Part shown: positions 55,446 to 63,711 of the stretch, in pieces
How positions within the stretch are numbered: position 1 is the stretch's first letter
Layout: each line of letters starts with the position of its first letter
Source: Acinetobacter kyonggiensis
GTDB lineage: Bacteria; Pseudomonadota; Gammaproteobacteria; Pseudomonadales; Moraxellaceae
Length of the DNA stretch: 64,000 bases
Direction: 5' to 3'
Assembly (NCBI RefSeq): GCF_900107285.1
Contig: NZ_FNPK01000008.1
Location: 62,001-126,000 of the forward strand
Position numbers and translations under genes: made by a program
The notes under the pieces: model-generated
What the model was told of the DNA's origin: nothing
Database searches by the model: none
The model's input: the letters and a program-made list of their open reading frames with translations, nothing else

Positions 55446-56855
55446 ATGAATGCTCCAGTCGCTTTAACACCTGAGTTATTAACCCAATTGACAGCTATTG
55501 TTGGTGAAAACCGCATTAGAACTGATGCTGCTAGTCTAGATGCCTGGGGCAGAGACTACACCAAGCATTTTGATCCAAATCCATCTGTCATCGTTTTTCC
55601 ATCCAGCACAGAACAAGTGCAAGCAATTGTTAAATTTGCTAATGAACAGAATATTGCCATTACCCCATCGGGCGGCCGTACCGGTTTATCTGCGGGTGCT
55701 GTTGCAGCCAATGGTGAAATTGTCGTGAGCTTCGACAAAATGAACCAGATTCTTGAGTTCTTCCCCGCAGACCGTATGGTACGTGTACAAGCAGGTGTGG
55801 TGACGGAACAATTGCAAAACTATGCTGAACAACAAGGCATGTATTATCCTGTTGATTTTGCATCTTCAGGTTCTTCTCAAATTGGCGGTAACATTGGCAC
55901 CAATGCAGGCGGTATTAAAGTGATTAAATACGGCATGACGCGTAACTGGGTGTTGGGTTTAACCGTTGTGACCGGTAACGGTGATGTACTGCGCTTGAAC
56001 AAAGGCATGATTAAAAATGCCACAGGTTATGCACTACAACATTTATTCATTGGTGGTGAAGGCACTTTAGGTTTAGTGACAGAAGCGGAAATTAAGCTTG
56101 AGCGTCAACCGCATGACTTACAAGTGATGGTATTGGGTGTGCCAGACTTTGATGCGATCATGCCTGTGTTGCACGCATTCCAAAGCAAAATTGATTTAAC
56201 TGCATTTGAGTTCTTTGGTGAATTGGCAATGCAGAAAGTGTTGGATCATGGTCACGTGCAACGTCCATTTGAAACTGCTTGTCCTTTTTATGTCTTGCTT
56301 GAGTTTGAAGCGCCATATGAACCGATTATGGATGCGGCAATGGAAATCTTTGAGCATTGCATGGAACAAGGCTGGGTGCTGGATGGCGTGATGAGCCAAA
56401 GCCTAGACCAAGTCCATAGCTTATGGCGTTTGCGTGAAGACATTTCGGAATCAATCGCGCCATTTACCCCATACAAAAATGACATTTCCGTGTTAATTAC
56501 CCATGTTCCTGCATTCATTAAAGAAATTGATGCAATTGTGGAAGCGAATTATCCTGATTTTGAGATTTGTTGGTTCGGGCATATTGGTGATGGTAACTTG
56601 CACTTAAATATCTTAAAACCTGCGGATTTAAGTAAAGATGAATTCTTTGCCAAATGTCAGGTGGTGAATAAATATGTGTTTGAAACCGTGAAAAAATATG
56701 ATGGTTCAATTTCTGCGGAACATGGTGTGGGTATGACCAAAAAACCATATTTGGAATATTCACGTACTGCACAAGAAATTGAATACATGAAAGCATTGAA
56801 ACAAGTATTTGACCCGAAAGGTATTATGAATCCGGGTAAGTTATTTGATTTATAA
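55446..56855 (+). CDS. FAD-binding oxidase, probable D-2-hydroxyglutarate dehydrogenase
   Basis: The 469-residue enzyme belongs to the GlcD/D-lactate dehydrogenase flavoprotein family. It has the PCMH FAD fold (PSGGRTGLSAGAV, GGNIGTNAGGIKVIKYGMTR, GGEGTLGLVTEAEIKL) and the C-terminal metal-site motifs HIGDGNLHLNI and AEHGVGMTKK. Divergent pairing with serA is typical of D-2-hydroxyglutarate dehydrogenases in proteobacteria, which clear the by-product of SerA. D-lactate or glycolate remains possible. ATG 55446 gives the usual N-terminus; the longer frame is Phe/Ser/Cys-rich leader. Confidence 0.85.
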   Translation: MNAPVALTPELLTQLTAIVGENRIRTDAASLDAWGRDYTKHFDPNPSVIVFPSSTEQVQAIVKFANEQNIAITPSGGRTGLSAGAVAANGEIVVSFDKMNQILEFFPADRMVRVQAGVVTEQLQNYAEQQGMYYPVDFASSGSSQIGGNIGTNAGGIKVIKYGMTRNWVLGLTVVTGNGDVLRLNKGMIKNATGYALQHLFIGGEGTLGLVTEAEIKLERQPHDLQVMVLGVPDFDAIMPVLHAFQSKIDLTAFEFFGELAMQKVLDHGHVQRPFETACPFYVLLEFEAPYEPIMDAAMEIFEHCMEQGWVLDGVMSQSLDQVHSLWRLREDISESIAPFTPYKNDISVLITHVPAFIKEIDAIVEANYPDFEICWFGHIGDGNLHLNILKPADLSKDEFFAKCQVVNKYVFETVKKYDGSISAEHGVGMTKKPYLEYSRTAQEIEYMKALKQVFDPKGIMNPGKLFDL

Positions 56856-56900
56856 GGTTGTTGCGCGGATAACTACATAAAGTTAATCGTGTGAAAAATG

Positions 56901-56934
56901 AAGGCATGGCATCATGGGTGCGATGCCTTTTTTG
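56901..56934 (+). terminator. Terminator of the flavoenzyme gene
   Basis: AAGGCAT-g-GCA / TGC-g-ATGCCTT stem with T6, 45 bases after the stop. It directly precedes the ribosome site of the next gene. Confidence 0.85.
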
Positions 56935-56948
56935 TTTTGGGGAATATA

Positions 56949-57329
56949 ATGATGATCCGTTTATTTTCAATTTCTGCTTTGTGTTTAGCTGTACTTTCTG
57001 GTTGTGCAACCACTGAGAAATTAGCCAGTAAAGTCAGTTTTTCTGGCCCAGATACACCGATGCAGCAGGTATTAAAAGCACAACCTGATTTGGTCAAAAA
57101 TCAAAATAGTCTTTCGATTCGTCAAGTATTTGACCGAGTAGAATCCCCAACAGCTGCACAAATTGCAGTGATTGAGTCCAATTTAATGGATGATTCTGTT
57201 TCTGCGATTCGTACCGATTATATTTTTAAGTGGGTGGAAGATGATTGGAAATTGCAGGAAAGAAAGACGAGTTATCAATGTGCCCGTGGGAAAAATAAAA
57301 GAAGTTTTCAAACAGCCGTTTGTCCATAA
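56949..57329 (+). CDS. Small lipoprotein of unknown function
   Basis: The 126-residue protein has a lipoprotein signal with lipobox LSGC (Cys near residue 20), then CATTEKLASKV. The C-terminal part has DYIFKWVEDDWKLQERKTSYQCARG and a final Cys, so a disulfide between the two non-lipid Cys is likely. No family was recognised. ATG 56949 is chosen for the GGGGAA ribosome site. The upstream frame extension overlaps a terminator. Confidence 0.8.
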   Translation: MMIRLFSISALCLAVLSGCATTEKLASKVSFSGPDTPMQQVLKAQPDLVKNQNSLSIRQVFDRVESPTAAQIAVIESNLMDDSVSAIRTDYIFKWVEDDWKLQERKTSYQCARGKNKRSFQTAVCP

Positions 57330-57423
57330 TAAATATTTGATTTTGCTTGAAAGTTAGGCTGTTGTACCTCATAAAAAGCGTATCAGATTTGGTACGTTTT
57401 TTAGTTTTGGGGAAATAATAACA

Positions 57424-58272
57424 ATGAGTTTAAATGAAATTATAGATAGAGATTTAAATAAGCTATCAACTTTTTTTCTTGATTCGTTAGATTACAAAGT
57501 TAATAAAAATAACAATAGTTTTCTACAGCTCATGAATTTAAAGCATTGGTTTATAGCTGATAAGTCAAGAAAAATAAGTTTTGCTAAGGATTTTAGATTA
57601 CCACTGGAGTATGAAGATGGATTTAAAATTCTACTTAATAAATGTAAATCTGGTACTGGTGGAATATATCAGCATCAAAGTAGGAAGTTATTTAAAGGTA
57701 ATACTATAGATTTGATGTTATGTGATTTTGGTATTCATCATTTGCATTTAGGTGTTAAGGAAGATTCTAATCATAAGCGGATGGTGCAAGGTACAGCAGA
57801 TGTTGTATTTGTATATGTGAATGATGATGAGATTTTTTTTATTAAAGTGGCAGGACATGGAGAATGGCACTTAAAAAACAGTTTAGAAATTATTCATAGA
57901 GAACGTCCTGATTTAATTAAGCACAGAATAATAAGAGGCATTAAGGGGAATAGTTTTAAAGATGAAGAAATATTAGCTTTAAGAAGTAAGGGGTATGCTT
58001 ATTTTATAAAGATTGGTACAGTCTGTTATATGCCTGAGCAGATTTGGGCCGGGAAAAATTTAGTGAAAGGTTTAGCATATTTTATTCAGCTAAAATTGAA
58101 AATTGAACAGATTATTGAAAGACAAATCAAGATAGTTTGTTCTGAGCAAAATTTATCTAATACTGATGAAGTTAATGTGAAAATAGTTGATTTTGATTTT
58201 AGTAAATTTGAAGATTTTCATTTTGAGTTGATAGTTAATAACAATATGACGAGTTATAAAGCACAGATATGA
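57424..58272 (+). CDS. Unrecognised AT-rich orphan gene
   Basis: The 282-residue product is soluble, without signal or membrane segment. Notable motifs are a His cluster LMLCDFGIHHLHLGV (about residues 98-112), TADVVFVYVNDDEIFFIKVAGHGEWH (split over about 125-150) and a helix HRERPDLIKH. The strand-rich central part with alternating hydrophobic and acidic residues recalls small RNase-toxin folds, but no family was identified. Codon use is much more AT-rich than its neighbours, suggesting transfer. GGGGAAATAATAAC precedes the ATG. No partner gene that would show a toxin-antitoxin pair is visible. Confidence 0.7.
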   Translation: MSLNEIIDRDLNKLSTFFLDSLDYKVNKNNNSFLQLMNLKHWFIADKSRKISFAKDFRLPLEYEDGFKILLNKCKSGTGGIYQHQSRKLFKGNTIDLMLCDFGIHHLHLGVKEDSNHKRMVQGTADVVFVYVNDDEIFFIKVAGHGEWHLKNSLEIIHRERPDLIKHRIIRGIKGNSFKDEEILALRSKGYAYFIKIGTVCYMPEQIWAGKNLVKGLAYFIQLKLKIEQIIERQIKIVCSEQNLSNTDEVNVKIVDFDFSKFEDFHFELIVNNNMTSYKAQI

Positions 58273-58474
58273 AAACCCTCGCTTTTATCAATACTAATAT
58301 CATACAAACTGCCATTGGTGACTTACGCTAGTGCTCTCAGCATTTTTCTGATTACGAGTTGGGTAATACTATTCTATTATTATTACTGATTTATGCTTGG
58401 TGAAATTCATAGTAATTAATCTAACTAAATGATTTTAAGAGGCTCACAGATTTAGATGATAGTTTCTGTTAAAC

Positions 58475-58600
58475 TATACCTACTCAACCAAGTCGGTGTA
58501 CTTGGTTGAAACATAATAACCTCACAATTACTTATTTTTATCTACTCAGACACCTTGTGAAAACGGTGTTTTAAATCGCTTATTTTCAAGCGTATTTTTC
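58475..58600 (+). promoter_or_regulatory. Structured leader upstream of craA
   Basis: A possible promoter (TTTAGA at 58451, TATACC at 58475-58480) leads into a perfect 9-bp hairpin CAACCAAGT/ACTTGGTTG at 58485-58508. Two weaker stems follow, ACACC/GGTGT and CGCTT/AAGCG, up to about 58595. About 100 unstructured bases then precede craA. The rest of the gap, 58273-58440, shows nothing recognisable. Confidence 0.45.
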
Positions 58601-58701
58601 CAACTCAATTTCTAAAAACTCAGTGCTTGTCATTGGGCTGACGCTTATCTCCCTAAAAATAGTGTTTAGCTCCACAAGCCTATAACGATATGTAGAAAAC
58701 A

Positions 58702-59931
58702 ATGCAAAAGGTTAAAACCACAACGTTAAGCCGTGCCACGCTTATGTTTCCATTGGCATTGGTCTTATTTGAATTTTCCGTCTATATCGGCAACGACTTA
58801 GTTCAACCCGCTATGCTTGCCATTACCAAAGAGTTTGGTGTGAGTAGCAGTTGGGCACCTTCGTCTATGTCATTTTATTTACTCGGTGGCGCATGTGTTG
58901 CATGGCTACTCGGCCCATTGTCTGACCGCATAGGACGAAAAAAAGTTCTACTGGCAGGCGTATTATTTTTTGTCCTGTGTTGCTTACTCATTTTACTGAC
59001 ACAGAATATTGAAAGCTTTTTAGCACTGCGCTTTTTACAAGGCATAGGCTTAACCGTGATTTCCGCTGTCGGTTATGCTGCCATTCAAGAAACCTTTGAA
59101 GAACGTGATGCCATTAAAGTCATGGCACTTATGGCGAATATTTCACTGCTTGCGCCATTACTGGGTCCTGTGGTGGGTGCATTTCTAATTGATCATGTGT
59201 CATGGCATTGGGGCTTTATTGGTATTGCATTGTTGGCTTTTTTAAGTTGGTTTGGTTTAAAAGCCAAAATGCCAGAGAGCCAAGTGAGTATCCGAAAACA
59301 GCCGCTTAGCCATATTTTTTATGACTTTAAAAAAGTCTATAAAAACAAACGTTTTTTAGGCATGACTTTGGCACTGCCTATGGTCAGTATGCCGTTAATG
59401 TTATGGATTGCACTGTCACCTGTCATGTTGGTGGAAGAATTGGGTTTTAGTAGCATGCAATATGGCTTGGCACAATTTCCAGTGCTGGGTGGCTTAATTC
59501 TGGGCAATATTGTATTAATTAAAATTATCGACAAATTGGCTTTGGGTCAGTCCGTGTTAATTGGTTTACCCATTATGTTATTGGGAAGCTTGGTTTTAGT
59601 TGCAGGGGTGATTTGGCAGGATTATCTGATCTGGTGCCTAATTGCAGGGATGACGCTACTAAGCTTTGGTGAAGGCATTAGTTTTTCGGTACTTTACCGT
59701 TTTGCTCTCATGTCTTCGGAAGTATCAAAAGGCACTGTGGCAGCAGCAGTGTCGATGCTGTTGATGTTTAGTTTCTTTTTTATTATTGAATTGGTGCGTG
59801 TGTTGTATGAACAATTTCATTTAATCGGTTATAGCATGTCATGTTTTATCTTGATTGCACTGTGGTTTACTTTCCCTCGGGCCATACTGAAACAAGTGCT
59901 ACTAGAACGTAAACAGAGTGGTGTGTTTTAA
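58702..59931 (+). CDS. craA: MFS drug efflux pump CraA (MdfA family)
   Basis: The 409-residue protein has twelve membrane helices and closely resembles Acinetobacter CraA, a proton-coupled exporter of chloramphenicol and other drugs. Motif A appears as GPLSDRIGRKKVLLAG (about 71-86) and motif C as LLGPVVGAFLID. The membrane acids Glu24 and Asp32 in TM1 keep the spacing of the substrate-binding pair of MdfA (Glu26/Asp34). Length equals that of CraA. It stands alone behind a long leader. Confidence 0.88.
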   Translation: MQKVKTTTLSRATLMFPLALVLFEFSVYIGNDLVQPAMLAITKEFGVSSSWAPSSMSFYLLGGACVAWLLGPLSDRIGRKKVLLAGVLFFVLCCLLILLTQNIESFLALRFLQGIGLTVISAVGYAAIQETFEERDAIKVMALMANISLLAPLLGPVVGAFLIDHVSWHWGFIGIALLAFLSWFGLKAKMPESQVSIRKQPLSHIFYDFKKVYKNKRFLGMTLALPMVSMPLMLWIALSPVMLVEELGFSSMQYGLAQFPVLGGLILGNIVLIKIIDKLALGQSVLIGLPIMLLGSLVLVAGVIWQDYLIWCLIAGMTLLSFGEGISFSVLYRFALMSSEVSKGTVAAAVSMLLMFSFFFIIELVRVLYEQFHLIGYSMSCFILIALWFTFPRAILKQVLLERKQSGVF

Positions 59932-60006
59932 ATACCTTGATCTGATCAGTTCCTCTCCTGCAAAAATGGAGGAGAGGACGAGTGAACTTAACGATAAGGA
60001 GTTTTT

Positions 60007-60309
60007 TTATTCACTGATCGGCTGTTCAAAGCGCTTTAATTTTCGATCAAAAACAAAAGGCCCAAAGGGTAAAATAGAGGCAGCTAGACCCATTAAAAAA
60101 ATCGTAATTGACCATTTCTGTTTTTCACAAACGGTAAATAAAACAATTAAAAACAGGATGAAAAGTACGCCGTGCCCCATGCCAACATATTTCACTAAAA
60201 TTGGATTATCAAACATATATTTCATCGGCATAGCGATGAATAAAAGCAGAAGAAAGGAAAGACCTTCCAAAAAACCGACAACACGTAAAGTTTGGATATT
60301 CATGGTCAT
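60007..60309 (-). CDS. DUF3817-like small membrane protein
   Basis: A 100-residue protein with three predicted helices and the DUF3817 pattern: RVVGFLEGLSFLLLLFIAMPMKY, VGMGHGVLFILF and a final FGPFVFDR. Function of the family is unknown. The start may be 60309 or, two residues later, 60303; neither has a clear ribosome site. The plus-strand frame over it is lysine/arginine-rich and not convincing. Confidence 0.78.
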   Translation of the reverse strand: MTMNIQTLRVVGFLEGLSFLLLLFIAMPMKYMFDNPILVKYVGMGHGVLFILFLIVLFTVCEKQKWSITIFLMGLAASILPFGPFVFDRKLKRFEQPISE

Positions 60310-60424
60310 GCTTAAATCAATCAGAATGACCCCTGAGTGTACTCAATATTGCAGTAGAGGTGAATGAAAAATAAATATATTTATGAGTAGTATCAAATAT
60401 TTATAACCAACGATTTGACTCTGG

Positions 60425-62575
60425 TTATTTTATTTCCTGTAGAAACAATGCAGTTCTTAACTTTAACAATTCAGGCAAGGTTTCCAATAATAAACTGATC
60501 TGTTTGAGCACCAATAATAAGTCCTCGGATAAATTTTCTTGTGTGCTTATCTGTTGAATTTCTTTTAGCTTAGCCTGAACTTGATCTTCGGCTAAAGGTT
60601 GTTGTTGCAACAGGACTGCGAATAAAGTGTCTTTGCACCAGCGCATTAAATCCAGTACTTGTGTGTCTTGCACTTGCTCACGGTGACTGCCTAAAGCCGA
60701 GACATAACTCAACTGACTATGGCTATAGACCAAATAGCGAAATGCAGAATGAATCAGTGCTTGGTTCGGGTTCGGTTCAGTACTTAAACTGGAAATCATG
60801 CTCGACAGTTCAATTTGTGCATTATGCGCAGAACGACGTGCTTTACGATAATCAATACTGTTGTTTTTACCCGATTGGTATTGTTGTACCACTGCATCGA
60901 AATACTCCAAAGTGGCTTGATTGCTTTTTTTGATGGTGTTTGAAATGTCACGAAAATTCCAATCGGGCCAAATAAAACTGACCGCAAACCATGCAATGAA
61001 ACAACCTAAAAGGGTGTCGATAATGCGCGGTAAAATAATGGCATAGCCCGCACCTTTTAAGTTAAAAATCAGTAACACCATCAGCGTTGCCATCAGGGTC
61101 GCCATGGCATATTTTTTCGAGCGTAAATAGAAAAAAGATACGCCAAAAATAATGGTCAGTACCAATTGTCCTTCAATACTGGGCACAAAATATAAAACGG
61201 GAACCCCTAAAATAACGCCTAAAACCGTGCCTAAAGTGCGCAGTTTCAGACGGCTTTTGGTGGCAAAATAGCTCATCTGACAGACAAATAAACTGGTCAG
61301 TAAAATCCAATAACCATGTTTGGCAAAGGACAGTAATGAAATGGCATAACCGACGGCAAAAACAAAGGCGATGCGAACCGCATGGCGAAATAGCGCAGAC
61401 TGGGGCGTTAAGTGTTGTTTAAGCTTGAGCCATAAATCGGGTAGATCGTGAATATCGTCATCCAACAAATTTAAGTTGTCCTGATGCTGAAAATAGTTTT
61501 GACGATAATTATTCTGTTCACGACTGAGGTTGATAAATTGTTCCTGAATTTTCTTTAAATTGCGCAAAATCAGTAGCAGGTTTTTGACTTCTAAATTATG
61601 TGGATTTTCTGCAATCCATAATTGGATGGACTGTTCTAAGTTAGCAATCGCAATATCTGTTTGTGGGTCAGATTGATAGGTCTGATGGTTGAGAATATTT
61701 TGTGCCAGTTTTTGACAAGATAAAGCATGCAGTTTTACATTTTTTTGAATGCGAAAAATCAGGTCGGTGCGGCTAAAATTTTGATGAATTTTTTCGTAAT
61801 GCAAATAATTGGATGTGGCTTGTTCATGAATATCTTGTGCTAAAAAATACAAATTGAGCCAGTAAATGGTATTTTTATTGGCACGAGCGGCTTTTAAACG
61901 GGTGAGTAAAGAGCCTTTTGTCATATTTAAACTTTGGACTACAAGGCTGTTTTTAAGTGAAAGTTGATACAACAAGGGTTCAATATTATCGGTATTGTCT
62001 GGGTCAAAGAGATGGGCTTTGCTCAGCAATAAGTCTGCAATGGCATTAAAATTGGCGGCTAAATTGTCTTGTAGTGCTTGAGTGGGTTTGAGTAAATAAA
62101 AGATGATTGAGGTTAGGCCATACCACAGTGTGCCCAGCACAAAATAGCTGGGCTGTTGATACCATTCGCTGTATTCACCTAGTCCAAACATGGTGTAAAT
62201 AGACAATAAAATCGTACCAAAAGAAATGGTTGCATAACGCTGCCCAAATGCACCCATTAAAATAAAAGCAGCACTGGATAGGGATAAATACAGAATAAAC
62301 AGCAGTTTATAAGGGTAGAGAAATTCAAGAATACTACTGACAGCAAAAAATAGGATGCAGACATAGAGCAAATTGCGTAAGCGAATACTCAAGCGATCAT
62401 CAAAATCGGTTAGCGCTGTTGCAATTGCTCCTAAAGTGATTGGCACAATTAAGGGTTCATGATCTAAAAAAAGCAGACCGAGCGTCGTTCCCGTAAGAAC
62501 AATAAAAATTTGCAAGCAATAGATCAAAATGGAATTAGATTTAAAGCGTTGCAGCAGATCTTTTAGGCTATTCAC
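60425..62575 (-). CDS. YccS/FUSC-family inner-membrane transporter
   Basis: The 716-residue protein has two membrane blocks (about residues 15-160 and 395-530) separated by a large soluble, helix-rich part, and a soluble C-terminal domain. This is the layout of YccS/YhfK and related FUSC-type efflux proteins. The second block includes HAVRIAFVFAVGYAISLL and KHGYWILLTSLFVCQ, typical for the family. The start is GTG 62575. Substrate is unknown; relatives export aromatic acids. Confidence 0.88.
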   Translation of the reverse strand: MNSLKDLLQRFKSNSILIYCLQIFIVLTGTTLGLLFLDHEPLIVPITLGAIATALTDFDDRLSIRLRNLLYVCILFFAVSSILEFLYPYKLLFILYLSLSSAAFILMGAFGQRYATISFGTILLSIYTMFGLGEYSEWYQQPSYFVLGTLWYGLTSIIFYLLKPTQALQDNLAANFNAIADLLLSKAHLFDPDNTDNIEPLLYQLSLKNSLVVQSLNMTKGSLLTRLKAARANKNTIYWLNLYFLAQDIHEQATSNYLHYEKIHQNFSRTDLIFRIQKNVKLHALSCQKLAQNILNHQTYQSDPQTDIAIANLEQSIQLWIAENPHNLEVKNLLLILRNLKKIQEQFINLSREQNNYRQNYFQHQDNLNLLDDDIHDLPDLWLKLKQHLTPQSALFRHAVRIAFVFAVGYAISLLSFAKHGYWILLTSLFVCQMSYFATKSRLKLRTLGTVLGVILGVPVLYFVPSIEGQLVLTIIFGVSFFYLRSKKYAMATLMATLMVLLIFNLKGAGYAIILPRIIDTLLGCFIAWFAVSFIWPDWNFRDISNTIKKSNQATLEYFDAVVQQYQSGKNNSIDYRKARRSAHNAQIELSSMISSLSTEPNPNQALIHSAFRYLVYSHSQLSYVSALGSHREQVQDTQVLDLMRWCKDTLFAVLLQQQPLAEDQVQAKLKEIQQISTQENLSEDLLLVLKQISLLLETLPELLKLRTALFLQEIK

Positions 62576-62690
62576 GATTTTTCTAAAGTGTCATTATTAT
62601 GCATATAGCGTGAGCTTTTTTAACTGTGCTGTCAATTTATGATCCTCCTCATTGCTGGATGGAATGTTGCCATAAGTAAGCGAATTGAAC

Positions 62691-62720
62691 AAAAAAGCAG
62701 GTCTGGAGCCTGCTTTTTTA
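62691..62720. terminator. Isolated terminator hairpin
   Basis: AAAAAAGCAGG / CCTGCTTTTTT around a TCTGGAG loop. It lies 115 bases upstream of the FUSC gene and about 320 beyond sodC. Its T runs on both strands allow either direction. It may end a sodC transcript or an unseen RNA. Confidence 0.65.
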
Positions 62721-62816
62721 ATAGATAGTTTGCGTTAGTCGTTTTCTGATCTATATGGGTGGTTTGTAAAGCCAAAATTTAAAACAAATTTTAGCAGGTA
62801 TTGGATTCATGAGTGT

Positions 62817-62977
62817 GGCATGGATGCCGCACGTTTCCCATCCTTGCACTGCGTTTTAAAGCAGTGCCTTAAAACTGGCTCAGGATGTCGTGTATGGGGA
62901 ACAAAAGGTTTTTCTTGCGTAGCAGTGCTCCTCATTTTGACCTTTCAAAAGTAGAGGTAATGCCTACGAAAAGGCAT
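62817..62977. repeat. Structured intergenic element of unknown kind
   Basis: Three inverted repeats lie in 160 bases of otherwise non-coding sequence: GGCAT-GG-ATGCC (62817-62828), GCACTGC/GCAGTGC with an eight-base loop (62846-62867) and ATGCCT/AGGCAT (62960-62977). The base composition is more even than in the flanking spacer. It looks like a dispersed intergenic element or RNA, but no copy occurs elsewhere in this window. Confidence 0.45.
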
Positions 62978-63037
62978 AAAAATTGAATCAATCAAATGAG
63001 GCAATGCTGATTTTAAAAAATAGAATTTTAAAGAAGA

Positions 63038-63589
63038 TTATTGAATCAGACCACAAGCAATGCGCTCTCCACCACCGCCTAAGGGTTTAGGCTGATCGGC
63101 ATAGTTATCGCCACCCGCATGGACCATTACGGCTAAACCATGAATGTCTGCCAATTTTAAGCGTGGCGCAATTAAGCTGGTTTTCGCCTGACCTTGAGCA
63201 TCGACATTTAATACAGGTAAATCACCGAGATGACCTTGCAGAGGGGTGCCGTGATGAGGGGCTTGCGTAGGGTTAAAGTGACCACCCGCAGCAATGGCTG
63301 CACCCATTTTCCCATCTTTTTCAGCAGGATCACATGAACCTTTTTCATGAATATGAAAGCCATGAGGGCCAGATGGTAATTCAGATAAGTCGGTGTTAAT
63401 CACTAAACCTGCTGGACTGTCTTTAAATTGAATACTGCCAATAGCACGGCCGACACCCTGAGCAGACACAGCATGAACGATTACCCGATGTTCGTTGCTG
63501 GATGATGACATGGGGGTGTTGGCGCAGCCAACCATTGCAAGACCCGTCATGGCGCAGAGCAATGTGAAGTTAAACAGTGACGATGACAT
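63038..63589 (-). CDS. sodC: Cu/Zn superoxide dismutase (lipoprotein)
   Basis: The 183-residue enzyme converts superoxide in the periplasm. A lipoprotein signal with lipobox MVGC precedes CANTPMSSSS. Metal ligands are in GPHGFHIHEKGSC, AGGHFNP and HGLAVMVHAGGDNY, and the conserved end GGGGERIACGLI has the Arg near the active site and the disulfide Cys. Start 63589 (MSSSLFN) has AAGGA upstream; the longer frame adds charged residues before the signal. Confidence 0.93.
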   Translation of the reverse strand: MSSSLFNFTLLCAMTGLAMVGCANTPMSSSSNEHRVIVHAVSAQGVGRAIGSIQFKDSPAGLVINTDLSELPSGPHGFHIHEKGSCDPAEKDGKMGAAIAAGGHFNPTQAPHHGTPLQGHLGDLPVLNVDAQGQAKTSLIAPRLKLADIHGLAVMVHAGGDNYADQPKPLGGGGERIACGLIQ

Positions 63590-63711
63590 TGAGTTGCATC
63601 CTTTTCTTTTATAATGACCTTGATCATTCAATCAAGGTAGAGGATACAATTCAATGTTGATTAAGTATTTGAATGTATGAGTTTCTTAACCTTTAAGCTT
63701 AATCTTTTAGC

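Noticed and set aside
59918..60367. Plus-strand 149-codon frame after craA
   Set aside because: Its composition is Lys/Arg/Ser-rich without any motif, while the minus strand encodes a hydrophobic DUF3817-like protein.
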